Shown here: one piece after another, positions 46,526 to 59,345 of the stretch
Numbering within the stretch: the first letter of the stretch is position 1
How the letters are laid out: the number at the start of each line of letters is the position of its first letter
Assembly (NCBI GenBank): GCA_028673005.1
Contig: CM054113.1
Span: 206,451,504 to 206,515,503, forward strand
Direction of reading: 5' to 3'
Origin: Tanypteryx hageni
Lineage: Eukaryota > Arthropoda > Insecta > Odonata > Petaluridae
DNA: 64,000 nucleotides
The notes under the pieces: generated by a model
What the model saw: the letters and a program-made list of their open reading frames with translations, nothing else
Database searches by the model: none
What the model was told of the DNA's origin: nothing
Made by a program: the position numbers and the translations under genes

Positions 46526-48840
46526 ATGGATAAAGGTGAACTATTTCAATCATTATTTAAGTCATACTTAAAGGCAAAACCATCAAAGAAACCAAAGGAT
46601 GTGCAGCAAGAAACTGTAAAAATTTGGAATCGTATTAAAAAAATGCAGAATTTACCATCAATAGTGACCTCCATCATTAAAGAAAATGAAGCTTTAGCAG
46701 TGAAAAATAAAGGAACTTTATTATGCTTTTTGGAAAAACAATCAAGAGTATCAAATATCACTACTTTGGAGAAAAAAGTTCAAAGTGTAGTTCCTGAGAA
46801 ATCAACTAGTATTCCTAAAGAACAATCTTCTACATCTTGCATTGTAGATATTGTCAATAAACCAAAAACAAAAGTACAAGATGAACTAAGAAAAAAATAG
46901 ATATAATAAACAGTGATTTAGTAGGACTTTATAAAAGAAAGAGTTGTGGACAACTTACTAATGAACAACTTGAAAAACTCAAAGAAAACGAGAAAAAGAA
47001 AAGAGAACTCGAAAGAGAGCTTAAAATAAAAACATCTGACCAACAACGACAGAAAAAAATCAAGAGATGAAAGAAAAAGAAAACTAGAAGAAATTTGTGA
47101 AAAGAATCCAAAAACTAAAGAAGTTTTAAAGAAGAGAGATACAGTAGGTAGACCAAGAGTTGAACTGGATCAGCCAGAGTTGTTAAAAGCTATTATTAAT
47201 ATAGCTATCCATGGTTCTGCATCACATGAACGACGAAATGAAGATTCTTTGAGAGGTATCAAAACTTTGGATGAGCTTACTGAAGAATTAAATAAGATCG
47301 GCTTTAATATAAGTCGAAATGGCTTTTATGTTCGCTTACTTCCTAAATGCAGTTCATCTTTAGAAGGGAAATGGCATGTTATCACTGTCCCAGTCAAGCT
47401 CATGAAAGCTCAAAATGATGCACACTTCCAACATGTTGATGGGCAATTTTGCAGAGTAACTATTAATCATTTGGAAGAAATTGCTTCAATTCTTGGACCA
47501 AATGAAGTATGCTTCTTGAGCCAAGATGATAAGGCTCGAGTGCCACTTGGCTTAACAGCAGCAAAGGAGCAATCTCCATTGGTCATGCATGTTGAGTATC
47601 GAGTAAGTTTACCAGATCATGATTGGGTTGTAGCTGCCAGGCATAAGTTGATACCTTCAGTTTATGCTGGAATTGAAATTTAAAAAAATGGAAATGGTGA
47701 TCCAACTGCAGTAGGATATTCAGGCCCAACCTTTATAGCTATCAGATCCGGTAAGCACTCTTCTTCAACAGCATTTTCACATGCATTTGACTTTGAAATA
47801 CTTTTGAAGTTACCCGAATTTAAAAGTATCACAAGGTTTCAGAACGAAGTAAAACCGGTGGTAATTTTTACTGTGGATGGTGGCCCTAATGAGAATCCTC
47901 GATACCAGAAGGTAATTGATGTTGGAATCAATCACTTTTTAAAATATAATTTGGATGCCCTTTTTATTGCAACCAATGCACCTGGCAGGAGTTCTTTCAT
48001 TCGTGTTGAGAGAAGGATGGCACCTTTAAGTAAGGAACTGTCTGGAGTTATTCTTCCTCATGAGCATTATGGAAGCCATCTTGATTCACAAGGCAAAACG
48101 ATTAATGATGACCTTGAAAAAGAAAACTTTGAATATTGTGGCAATACATTGGCAGAAATATGGGGGCAAATGGTAATTGATGAATTTCCAACTGTAGCCA
48201 AATATATAAGTCCAGAAAATTCAGAGATTAATCCTGAAAATTTGTTGACAGCAGATGCTGTTTGGTCATCAAAGCATTTGAGAACTAGCCAATATTTTAC
48301 ACAGATTGTGAAGTGCAGAGACACAAACTGTTGTTCAGCACCTCGAAGCTCAATTTTCAGTATTTTAAGGGAACGATTCCTACCTCCACCGATTCCAATC
48401 AAACAGACAAATGAAGGTTTAAAAGCTCCATTATCAACAGATGAGCAAGGTCTTAATTTGAAGTATCCATCTGTTTTCATTGCAGGTAGTATTGATTTGG
48501 AAGAAATATTACCAAGATCTGCCAAAAGTTTCAAAATTATGCCATATGATCTATACTGCCCATCTATTCAAAAGGAATTAAGAAATCGAATATGCAATAC
48601 CTGCAATCTGTATTTTGCTTCAAATGTCATGTTACAGAAACACTATAAGATACATAAGCAGACAGAGACCATGCCACAAATTCAGGAAAGAGTTAGGCCA
48701 ATTCGTATTGCTGCTAGACGACAGCGTGAAATGATGGCTATTATAACAAACCAGGAAAATGTTCAATATGCAGAATGGATTGATGAAGAAAATTTGGATT
48801 TGAATGAAATGAAATATAATACAGATGATGGAGATTCAAA
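46526..48840 (+). pseudogene. DDE-type transposase of an unassigned family
   Basis: Begins MDKGELFQSLFKSYLKAKPS. A Lys/Glu-rich coiled-coil-like stretch covers 46900-47110, across two frameshifts. The core from 47180 has RNEDSLRGIKTLDELTEEL, HFQHVDGQFCRVTI, CFLSQDDKARVPLGLTAA and PDHDWVVAARHKLIPSVYAG. One in-frame TAA (47681) follows, then IFTVDGGPNENPRYQKVI, FIATNAPGRSSFIRVERR, LPHEHYGSHLDSQGKTI and LAEIWGQMVIDEFP. The C-terminus has a Cys-rich KCRDTNCCSAPR block and a single C2H2 finger (CNTC...H.KIH, about 48590-48660). Acidic residues in DDKA, VDGGP and a later E could form a DDE triad. The family recurs in animals as uncharacterised proteins; I cannot name its superfamily. Confidence 0.65.
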
Positions 48841-48965
48841 TAATTCCTCGTTTACTCGATCTCTTTTCGTACGATTGCTCGCTTTCACTTTTCACTCGTC
48901 CGCCCTATTCCATCAGTCACGTAATTCCCCTGTTATTTGTTACTCTTTGATTCTCTCTCTCAAAC

Positions 48966-51674
48966 ATGTCGAAGGAACGAGGTAAAACGGAGGCTACCGT
49001 GCGCGCCGAAGGCACTCAGTACGATGAAACCGAGATGGTTCCCCAGTTTTCCGATTGCGTAAGAGTTGCTAACCAGCTGTTACTCGAAATTCCCCCCTTC
49101 CAGGAATCTACCTCCGAGAATTGGTTCACTTTTATATCCGCCGTGTCCGATGTATTGTCTTTGTTACTTATTCCGGAACATTATTTGCTGATATTACTTT
49201 TGTCTAAACTTCCGGCCAATTGTCGCCAGTTTTGGTTGTCGGTAGTTAATCAAAAGGTGACCTGGGAGAAGATAATACCGAAAGTATGGGAAACTTTCGT
49301 CTCTAATAGGGAATTAGAACGACTCGTCACTACTAAGGTGAAAAGATTCCAACTCCCCCACGAATCTCCTCGCGATTTTCTTTATTCCGTGCGAGGTGCC
49401 GTAAAGGCGCTGGGAAAATCGTATTCAGTTAAGGAGTTTATTGAATTGATATTGGAAGGTTTAAGTCCCATCGCCCAAGCCACTTTAACTTTCGCTAAAC
49501 GGCCTCAAACCCTACAGGAGCTGGAATCCCTGATGACTCATGCGGCCAAGGCCATGATGAATCGAGCGGAGTACGCTGCGATTAACTCCCCGTCAAATTC
49601 CCAGATCTCACTCCCTTCCCCCGCTCTGCCCCTAATATCACCGCCTCATGTCACCTGTTCTTTCTGTCATAAGCCTGGACATTCCTCCCGTAACTGTCGG
49701 AGAAGAAGAGAGAGAGAAGATCGTCCCGCGAGGCTACGAGCAAATTATCCGGCTATTTCGAATGCCAACTTCGCCGAATATCTACAATTGCCATTTGTAC
49801 ATTGCGAAGTTCATACCGCAAAGATTAAAGCATTGCTAGATACCGGTTCTTCCCTGTCGCTGCTCAACTACGACACCTGGCAGAGAATTCCTCGCCGTGG
49901 ACGTCTTCAGCGATGCAATATCAAATGTCGCAACGTCACCAGTCTTTCCCTCGTTCTGACGAGATGCATCAATTTAAGAATTCGCCTAAAACATCTTTCG
50001 TGGAGGCATACATTTTACTTGTGCGAATTGCCCGCACAAATGATATTAGGCCAGGATTTCATAAGACGAACGCGAATGATCCTTTATCATAATGCGTTCT
50101 CCTTCGAATGCCGCCCGGATCACAAACATTTCTTTAACGGCCATTCTGATACGCCGTCGGCTTCCCCCATTATTCCTTTGCGATCAGCTGATAACGATCT
50201 ACGCCAGAATATGGCTCCCGTTGGAAACCGAGTTCATTTCTCGGGGAAAAAGGCTCCTCCTCCAGGTGAAGATGATTCCACCGTATTATCCCGGGAAATT
50301 CAAAGTCTCGTCGATGCCTATTCCGACGTCATCTCCCCCCATCTCGGCCAGACCAACGTAGTAACCTACGAAATAGAACTACTTGATTCTACCCCGGTCA
50401 GATCACACCCCTACCAGTATTCTCCACCCAAGACGGCGATGATGAAAAAACATGTTAATAAACTGCTAAATGAAGGAATCATCCAGCCATCCTCTTCAAA
50501 TTGGAGTTCGCCAGCCTTTCTTATACCGAAGAAGGATGGATCAGAGCGATTAGTGGTCGATTATCGCAAACTGAATAAACAAGTGAAGGCAGACAACTTC
50601 CCCACTCCTTCAATAGAACATGCTCTGCAATATTTGGGATCTGCTAAATATTTTACAATACTTGATTTGAATTCTGCTTTCCACCAGATTCCCTTAACTC
50701 CGATCTCCAAGCAATATACTGCCTTTATTACATCTTTTGGCCTCTATCAGTATAATCGCCTTCCCTTCGGCTTGACAACGTCTCCTCAAGTATTTTCTAG
50801 GCTGATTGACAAGGTATTAGGTGATTTAAAATATGGCTGTGTATATCCCTATATTGATGACCTGTGTATTTATTCCAAGAACCTCCAAGAGCACATCCAA
50901 CATGTCAAGCTGGTGCTGGAAAAATTGAGAGCAGCTGGACTTACCGTCCATCCAGAGAAGATGAAACTGGCCCAGAAAACTATTACCTTTCTCGGACATC
51001 GGATCTCAAATGGCGAACTTACGACTGATCCGGAGAGAACCCGAGCATTATCCAGTTTCCCTGTTCCAAAGTCAGTTAAGGAGGTCTCACGTTTCCTTGG
51101 TATGTGTGGTTTCTATTCCAAATTTATTCCAAGCTATGCGGAAATTTCGTCACCGCTCAATGCCCTCCGAAGGAAAGATGCCATTTTCCAATGGACCAAC
51201 TCCCATCAAAATGCTTTTCTCAAACTCAAACAATGTCTTTCTTCTCCCCCTGTACTTCATCTTCCTAACTTTGAGGAAGAATTTCATTTATTTGTGGATG
51301 CTAGCCAAGTCGCACTTGGTGCAGTCCTTAATCAACAGGTTAATGGCAAACTTAAGCCTGTTGCCTATGCTAGTAGAACTTTAACCGATTATGAGCAGAA
51401 GCTCCCCTCCTACGAGCTCGAATGTCTTGCCTGCTGTTGGGCCACGGATAAATTTCGGTCCTATCTTCAACCAAAACCCTTCCATTTGTATACTGACAAT
51501 GGGGTGATTACGTGGCTGTTTAAACATCCTAAGCAGTTAGGGAAAATTGGTAGAATGGTTTTAAAATTGTCGTCCTTCCACTTTGCTATTCACCATGTTC
51601 CCAGTTCCAAAAATAGGGTGGCTGATTGTTTGTCTAGGGTGAACCATCAATCCAGGGAGAAACCCATTCATTGA
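48966..51674 (+). pseudogene. Gypsy gag-pol: gag, protease, RT, RNase H
   Basis: One uninterrupted frame of 902 codons starting MSKERGKTEATVRAEG. The gag-like helical region covers residues 1-215. A CCHC zinc knuckle is at about 228-241 (CSFCHKPGHSSRNC). The aspartic protease is near 285 (ALLDTGSSLSLL). RT has PAFLIPKKDGSERLVVDYRK, FTILDLNSAFHQIPLT and the catalytic YIDDLCIYSKN near 640. RNase H carries HLFVDASQVALGAVL, SYELECLACCW and LYTDNGVITW near 775-850. The frame stops at TGA (51672); a further in-frame TAA lies at 51702 before the integrase. RT and RNase H motifs look intact, so the copy is fairly young. It acts in reverse transcription in cytoplasmic particles in related elements. 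Confidence 0.88.
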
Positions 51675-51743
51675 TCGATGCTCCTCCATAGAATCCCATT
51701 ATAATTCACTAATATTCGTGAGCATCAGACATCTGACCCAGAA

Positions 51744-52909
51744 TTGAAACAGCTGATCGACTCAGTTAGACGGGGACGCCCCCATCCAAACTATTTTCTC
51801 AAGGATGATTTGTTGTATTATGGTACCACTAGACTGAAGAAGGGACGTGTAGTGGTTCCCCAGGCCCTGAGATCCATGTTGTTTGAATATTTCCATCGTT
51901 TGCCCACCGCTGGACACATGGGGGTGGCTAAAACTTGTGAAAGAATATGTAGAGAATTTTGGTGAAAAATATGAGGCAAGAAATAACGCAGATGGTCAGA
52001 CGTTGTCACGACTGCCAAACCTGCAAACCTAGGAACACCTTTCCTCCTGGTGAGATGTCTTCCTCACCATCCGTTTATCCATGGGAAAAGGTGTATATAG
52101 ATTTCATTGGTTCCTTGCCTAGAAGTCGCAGTGGCAGCACTTGTGCCCTGACTATAATAGATGGCTTTACTAAATTTACTTTTATTGAACCTCTGCGTTC
52201 TCCCTTGGCTTCTCAAGTGGTTTCTGTCTTGTTTAACAAAATATTTCCTAAATTTGGTTATCCTAAATATATTGTTTCTGATAATGATTCCCAATTTCGT
52301 TCCACTGCATTCTCTGATATGTGTTTTAAATATGGTATTAAGCAAATTTTCACAGCCCCCTACTATCCTCAGCCTAATCAAGCTGAACGTGTCCACCGTA
52401 ACCTAAAATATGCCTTAACCATCTTGTCACAGAATGACCACCGGAAATGGGATGAATTCTTACCTAGCTTAACCTTTGCTTTTAATTCTGCTAAACATAG
52501 CAGCACGGGCTATACTCCAGCAAGGATATTTATGGGCAGAGAGCTTCCTCATCCCTTGACAAATTTCTGGAGAATTCCTCCTCAGGCTCTGGCTGAGGAA
52601 CTAACTCCCTCTGAGAGGCATTCCTTGTGGCAACAAGTGCTCAATAATCTCAAGGCGACCAGACGTAGGCAGGCACTTGCTTTTGATAAAAGCCATACTG
52701 GGAACCCATTTAAAATCGGTGATTTAGTGTTATATAGAAGGTTTCCTACTAGTTCCAAGATGCTCCATAGAACTGCTAAGTTAACCCCTCAGTGGGCCGG
52801 CCCTTCACCTATCAAAAGGTTCATATCTCCCGTAACAGCTGTTCTTCAGCTATCCCCAAATAAGGAGAGAATTGTAAATATCTCTCAACTTAAACTTTAT
52901 TGTACTTAA
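51744..52909 (+). pseudogene. Gypsy integrase, frameshifted
   Basis: Same frame as gag-pol until about 51960, then a one-base shift. The zinc-binding HHCC domain spans the shift (HRLPTAGHMGV on one side, CHDCQTCKPRN on the other). The catalytic core has VYIDFIGSLPRSRSGS (first Asp), KYIVSDNDSQFRST (second Asp) and YPQPNQAERVHRNLK (Glu), so the DDE triad is visible. The C-terminal part (KIGDLVLYRRFP, then TPQWAGPSPIKRF and IVNISQLKLYC) is a GPY/F-like module. It ends at TAA (52907-52909). In related elements the protein inserts the cDNA into the genome. This copy cannot express it as one polyprotein. Confidence 0.87.
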
Positions 52910-54340
52910 TTTGTTGTATATGTATCTTGTCGGCGTAGAGGTAGCGAACTCATCGCCCGGTGATTCTGATCATCGCAACCAGCCCCCAGATGCAAATCTG
53001 GTAAAACATATTGAAAAAACTTATTCGGCCATGTGCCAAGAAAATCGCTGTTTAGCGTACAATATACCAGGCATCATAGATGGTATTCTGGACATCTATG
53101 AAGGTCAACATGGCTAAAAAAAAAACACTTAACCTAACCTATCCATGTTTCTTTTTTTTGGTAATGATTACCAGTTTTGTAGACTAACCCCAATTGGGCT
53201 AAGGATACATTTAAAATGTCTATATGTACCTTATGTATTAGGAAATATGCCACAACTTATTGTAATACCATATTATGAGTTAGTTTAATTGAAACCATGT
53301 TTAGGTTAAGAATTTAAATATCATATTATGAAGGGATTTATGTACTATGTCTACCCTATTAAGATACCACACTACAGGTTAATTTGAATATTATGTCGTT
53401 AATGAATTTAATATCAGTGATAATATTATGCATACTGTGAAGGAACTTAACTATTGGGGCCAATTTAATAATATACCACAGTCAAGTTAATTTGAATATA
53501 ATATTGTTAATGATTTGAATATTACCTTGTTAATGTGCTTAAATATGATATGATGAAGGGACTCACATGGCCAAATCAATTGAAATATCACACTGTTAAT
53601 TAATAGAGATACTATGCCTGGATTAAGCAATGCCCTGCCTAATAATCATTTTTTCAAATGCTTAATAACAGTATGATTACTAGTTGCCCTTGCCTAAGAA
53701 TTAATGTTTATGTTATGATGTATAATATTTCCAAGAAGGAAATGCTCAGGAAAGTTTGCTTTTGTTATGTCATGAAATTCTATTTCTGTTATGTTATCAA
53801 TGACATACAATCTATTCTCACTCTATCCCTGAGGCAAGGATGGGTATCAATTTTGTTTCCTTAAGCCACGATAGTTGGCATATTGTAATTATGATTATTT
53901 ATTATTTTGAGGGAGATATTCCTACATGTTATTGAGTTTTCGGCTTGGCAAGATGCCGACACGATATGCCAAGTGCATCATCCCTATGTACCCCCAAAGT
54001 GATTATCCTGGGAAAAACTACATTCCAATGGACAAGTGCTTTCCCGACTAGCTTCATCACGGCGAACCAGTGGACTTCTTCAGAGAACTTTAGCCGTGAC
54101 AGTAGCTCGAACCCTGATTGCCAGAGCATGCAATCCACCACGTGTAATATTCCAATTTTAAGTGTCTTGACAAATAAGTGTTCAATAATAATAATAAACT
54201 ATCTTGAAAGAGACAACGAAGGAGTGTGTTCTGTGCTTCATTCATGATCCGGGAACAGTGCAGGGAATAAGGTGACTTAGAAACTTACCCTCCCCAACTA
54301 ATTGAAACTTTTATGGGTCCCGTTTTCATCATTTTTCCCA
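52910..54340. other. 3' non-coding part of the Gypsy element
   Basis: AT-rich, with several near-repeats of AATATxATxxTGTTAATG-type words at about 53270-53600 and scattered short frames. I see no env domain. It ends at the purine-rich GGGAGGA next to the LTR-like start. Confidence 0.45.
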
Positions 54341-54348
54341 GGGAGGAT

Positions 54349-54760
54349 GTGGCGATTTTTTCCTCCCCCCCCTTTACTCCCGCACTTATACGATAGCACT
54401 TATGGTTATGCAAGAACAGTGGAAGGGCGACCAATCATCGAGAATAATTCAACTTTTTCGAATTACCCGCCCGACGTCATTGCCTCCCTCCTTCACCACC
54501 GGCGTCACGTGACAGCCCATTCCGATAGTGGCCTTCCGAGCGACGAGACGCACAGCGGAGCACCGAGAGGGGAAGTCGACGCAGGTGTGAGCCATTCCAT
54601 TCTACAAGGCAGAAACTATTCAGTGTTGAGTGGACATTGACCTACCGGGAGCCGGAAGAGTGATAGTAACTATTGGATGTGATTTAACTGACATTAACTA
54701 AGTTTCGTTTCGAATCGCCTTCACCTATGAGGTGTATTTTTGTATTGTGGTATTACTTAA
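54349..54760 (+). repeat. Candidate Gypsy 3' LTR start
   Basis: TGTGGCGATTTTTTCC follows the purine run GGGAGGA, as an LTR follows a polypurine tract. The sequence after it is GC-richer than its surroundings up to about 54660. No second copy exists upstream to confirm it, and the right boundary is a guess. Confidence 0.35.
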
Positions 54761-56803
54761 ATCTGGTCAAATTTAACTGTTGGATGGTTATATTTCTATA
54801 TTCTATCTATTTTGTCATTAGCACTTAGCACATCAGTGGATGTTTTTGCACCGAAAATAATACTTCGCTGCTATATATAAAATATAAACATAGGAAATAC
54901 ATTCAAAAGAAATCTCATTTGCAATACATGTTATAAAGAGATGCATTAAAAGGAAGTCACATTAGCAATACATTTTAAATTCCTCAGCATTGTAAAAACT
55001 TGTTATCCTTTAATTTGAAGACTTTTAAATGAGAAATTGAGTAAAATTATTTTTTATACGTTTATAAAAACATTGATTCTAAGTTTCTCGGGTATACTCG
55101 AGTTTCTGGTTTAAAAAAATGAATATTTATTGATTACAAGCCTTTATATCAACATAAATACATTACTGATACTTATGAATTTCTCCATGGATAATTTAAG
55201 AACTAAGACTGAGAAAATATCATCTCAAGTTAAAGGTAGGGATGCACAAAAAACATTGATGTTTCTATTTCATTAATATTGAATTTAGCTCATTATTATG
55301 ATTTTTAATAGTATTTTAGCTTTTTGGGTATTCCTTCTCGTAAATAACACAACGAATGTTGTTTACATTGATCGCTACCTAAATTATTAACCTATCCTTC
55401 TGTATTTCCCTTCTCCTCATATTAAAGGCCTTCAAAGCACGCTTAAACTTATAAGGGTTGAGATAATAATAGGATTTCGAGGTTTAACAATGCAATTGGT
55501 TGGTAAAATGCTAAAAAAAACTGTAATAGTTATTTTTCCCCAAAAAGGTTTTATTGACATCGATGTCAGTCTTTCGATGTATCATTTGATGTCATCGATG
55601 TTTTCTGTTCGACGTATATCACTAGTTCAGGAGAACAAATTCTAAGATTAAAAACTGAGAGAAAATATGATTCCGTCAAATCAAGTGACAATGCACTCAT
55701 TCCAAATGACTGTCTTCTTAATTATTAATAAGCTAAAGAGAAGGCCACATTAATATTCATCTCCAGTTGAACATCTTTGCATAATCAAGTCTTATGGTTC
55801 CAAAAGTTAATAACTATTCTGAGGAAATGAAATTCTATGATAAAAAAAATGTTTTTCTTTGAGACATTAATTTGACAACACATTGAATATGGCATGCTAT
55901 CAGCACTGCAGGAAGAAGTTGCACATCCAGCACACGGCATAAGAACACTACCCCAGATTTTGGCAGTTAAAAGAATAAATAATTATAAGGCAAATATGGT
56001 TAATATTACATTTAGTTTAGTATGTACTGAAATTTCAATTCAAGAAGAAAGTTTTGTCAAATTTATTGAACATTTCGCCCTTCCCTTGCTACTAATGAAA
56101 TACTGACTGAAATGCTTAGGTACCCAATCTTTATTTTAACAATAAGGAAATTAATTAAGAGTTAACATTAAAAAATGTTAGACTTTACCCTAAGCTTGGG
56201 TGTGGATAGGAATAAGAAATTACTCAACAGAAAGCCTTATGAACGCAGAAAACAATCAGATGAATTTGAACCAACAGAGAGATTTAAAATTGAACAAAAT
56301 TCCGAGTATAAGAGGATCAAGTTACTCCTTAATGATGCCAAGAAATACTCCTAAAGGCAACACTATGTAATTAAATCACTCGTCCACTTTTTCTAGCTAA
56401 CCTTAAATACTTGTACATCCAAATGTTCTTTTATGTAGGTACCTATATATTTTTCAGATTGTAATCTTTAAATTTCTAGTTGGACCTGTATCTAGGGATG
56501 TAACAGAAAAACAAGTCTTTAAGAAAGGATTTAAAATTGAATTATAGCGTTGCTGTATTATAATATTAAATATCATTGGATTATAATAAAATATTCCTTT
56601 AGGGTATGATCGTATGTTACTGTGAACTTTTTAGTTAATTATCGTATTGTGTATGAATGTAACAACATATTGAAATAACGAATAGTTACTATTCGCCCTT
56701 TTATAATGAACTCGAGATTGAGATCGGTTCGACTACCACGCGGACTACCGAGTCCTCCAACATGCACATTGGTCCCTAATGGAGAATTGCCCGTCGAAAA
56801 TGT
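54761..56803. other. AT-rich, no gene recognised
   Basis: About 2 kb inside the inverted repeat without recognisable genes. A 70-codon plus frame at 55894-56106 has no motif and no splice support. Short GC islets near 56730 and ATCGATG-type words near 55560-55600 are unexplained. Confidence 0.45.
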
Positions 56804-56811
56804 ATGTACAT

Positions 56812-58048
56812 CAGTGACGTATTCAGGGGGGGGGGGGGGCAGAAGGGGCATATGCCCCCTTTAAAAAAATTCGAAATTAAAAAAAGAACAAGAGGCTTGA
56901 CGCTTCCTCTCTATTCTCTCAAGTTGCGATTCCTGTTCGGTCTTAGTCTACGAAGAGCTAACTGAAAGACAAAATATCGGGAAAACAATGATTTGTTATG
57001 ACTTGAATATCGGTGAGCGATCTTAAAAAAACGCGGCGTTTCTATTCTACCACAAAGTAATGTGAGACACTAAGCGTCTATTCCTCTTTGCATCAGTGAA
57101 GTGATCGTTTTTTCGGCGCGTTCCAATTCTTCTCATTGTGTCACTCACCATTGATTACAATGTATTCTGAGTTTTGGTTTTCGGCACAATGAAAGAGCGA
57201 CATGTTGGGTCATTTTTTAAGTTAGTCAGAATTTCTGTTCAGTGTGTCGCACCGCATTTGAAACCGACGTGTTCGGATGTCGAAAAATTACGCCGTTCTT
57301 TTTCAATCGCTCACGTTCTGCGCAGTTGGCGGCCTAAATTTAAAAAGAAACCACCACGGAATTCCATAATCATCTTGAATATTTACTTGCTTTCCGAACG
57401 CCTCTAGTCTTGCCCACGTGGAACACTAATAAATTATTACATTTTTTTATCTGAAGACGAAATAGTATTGCTCGCTCGCGTCGCCTGTACTGTGGACACG
57501 GGATTAAGTGAATGTGAAACCACTATGACACTTTCGTCTCTGCTCGTATAGTGTTAACATTTTTCAAGAGATCGTGTATTCAAAACAGTTCAACTTTATT
57601 CGAAATGGCTTATCGTTTTTTAACAGGTTATTAGTAATTTTTATTTATTATTCAATTACCGTTATTTATTTTTAAACTTAAAGAATGTAGTTGTATTTTC
57701 TGTTTTCGCAGAGAGAGGTCAAAAAGTACTAATTGCGCATTTATTTTGCTTTTCAGCTTAAGATGTTGCTCGGTCCTTGTTTTAAAGATTAACTGTTGAC
57801 CGCTGTAGTTATAACGGTATGGCCATAGTATTCAATGTGTTTGTTTATTGCCAAATCTTTGAAAATTATATAGTATCTATTTTCATTGTGCTCTGATAAA
57901 CACGTAAGAATTATTATTCACACGCTTTCCTCATATTCAAATAAAAAAACAGTCAAACATTATTTATATCGTGTCAGTCTTCAGAAAAAATAATTGCTCA
58001 AAAACCTAGTCCTCCTGCCCCCCCTTACGATATCTGGATACGCCCTTG
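56812..58048. mobile_element. Non-autonomous hAT, 1237 bp, perfect 8-bp target duplication
   Basis: Left end CAGTGACGTATTCAGGGGG and, reversed from the right, CAAGGGCGTATCCAGATATC. Identical direct repeats ATGTACAT flank it (56804-56811 and 58049-58056). A G-run and GGGGCATATGCCCC hairpin lie just inside the left end, and CCTGCCCCCCC inside the right. A 77-codon frame (57174-57407) has no DDE or BED motif. Confidence 0.9.
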
Positions 58049-58289
58049 ATGTACATAGATCTCAAATGGTTGTCACTAACGTCACGCGAAAAACACAAGG
58101 TTAATATAAATTAACTGATTACATCCGACATCAAAAGTATATATATCACTCACATTTCAAGATATCTAACGTCGAATAATCGCGAAAGAATCAAAACCAA
58201 TGACCTTCGTAAATGAAATGACATAGAACGGGCGGGAAGCTTTTGTGCTTTTCGTTCGTCTTTTATTTTATTTAAATTTCCAAAAGTAA

Positions 58290-58930
58290 AATTTTATAAA
58301 AAAATTTGATGTGGCCACCACATGACTTTCTCCATATCTGTAATATTTCTAAAAATTCCAAATAGGTTAATAATAATAAATATTTTAAGAAACTGCGAGA
58401 ATATTTTCGACTTTACAAAGAACAGAAATAAATTCAAACCATAGCCTTCTGATATTGGATATAGCCACAAAACTCCAACAATTAAGAAAAGAAGAAGGAC
58501 CGTTACTAACACGTAACTAATTGTAAGAGTCAATTGTTAACAATAGTCGTCGGTAGGTGGCGTGGTGGTGGCAGCTAAAAATATAAGATATCTCTTAAAC
58601 AATGCATTACATGGAAAAATGTTTCTTACAAAGGTTGTAGAAAATTAAATTTCCTACAACTTTTATTCCAGTACATTTTTACATTTATCAAATATTAAAG
58701 CAAATATTTCAAAATAACAGACAGGTGACGAGAGTAAACACCCGCTTCCGTTTGACCGATTTTTACCAAAATCTAATCAGTTCTTCTCACTATTATAAAA
58801 ATGTTAAATATAAAATTTCGCGTTGACCTGATTAATAGTTTTTGAGTTAGAGCACCCACAAAAAGCTATCATATACACAGACATCATCGAGAAACTGGTC
58901 AAAACGTGTTCAGGGGACCTCAAAACGTGT
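58290..58930 (-). repeat. Dispersed repeat family, inverted copy
   Basis: Reverse-complement copy of the 14.0-14.8 kb repeat: GGTGGCCACATCA at its 3' end (near 58315), then the 79-codon frame MTLTISYVLVTVLLLFLIVG with WLYPISEGYGLNLFLFFVKS, and AAACACCCGCTTCC at 58738. The frame encodes two hydrophobic stretches and is also open in the copy at 59090-59338. Confidence 0.8.
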
Positions 58931-59039
58931 ATTTGATATATTAAAAAATATACTGGAATAAAAGTTCTAGGAAATTTAATTTTCTAAAACATTTGTACGA
59001 AACACTTTTGTATATAATGCATTGTATCTTAAAAACTAA

Positions 59040-59345
59040 GTTATTTATTTGCCACCACCATGCCACCTATCGATGACTATTGTTAACAATTGACACTAAG
59101 TTACCTGTTAGTAACGCTCCATTTTATTTTATTAATTGTTGGAGCTTTGTGGTTATATCCAATATCAGAAGGCTATGGTTTGAATTTATTTCTGTTCTTT
59201 GTAAAGTCGAAAAATTTCTCGCAGTTTCTTAAAATATTTTTATTATGTAACCTATTTGGAATTTTTAGAAATATTTCAGGTAGGTATGGAGAAAGTCATA
59301 TGGTGGCCACATCAGATTTTTTAAAATACTTGCTTTAATATTTGA
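59040..59345 (+). repeat. Dispersed repeat family, direct copy
   Basis: Same family in plus orientation, ending GGAGAAAGTCATATGGTGGC and CACATCAGATTTTTT. The open frame 59090-59338 (LLIVGALWLYPISEGYGLNL then FVKSKNFSQFLKIF, NLFGIFRNISG) closely matches that of the inverted copy at 58294-58533. Confidence 0.82.

Larger units (their letters stand above)
48841..54760 (+). mobile_element. Gypsy (Metaviridae) retrotransposon without a 5' LTR
   Basis: Only about 125 bp separate the end of the DDE transposase frame from the gag start codon, so no 5' LTR is present. Gag, protease, RT, RNase H and integrase follow in the usual Gypsy order. About 1.4 kb of AT-rich non-coding DNA lies after the integrase, then GGGAGGATGTGGCGATTTTT at about 54340-54360, which could be a polypurine tract with the start of a 3' LTR. 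The LTR end was not identified. No env-like frame was seen. Confidence 0.8.

Noticed and set aside
52910..53117. Possible env-like or accessory Gypsy protein after integrase
   Set aside because: Only 68 codons, no signal peptide, membrane anchor or cleavage motif; probably chance.
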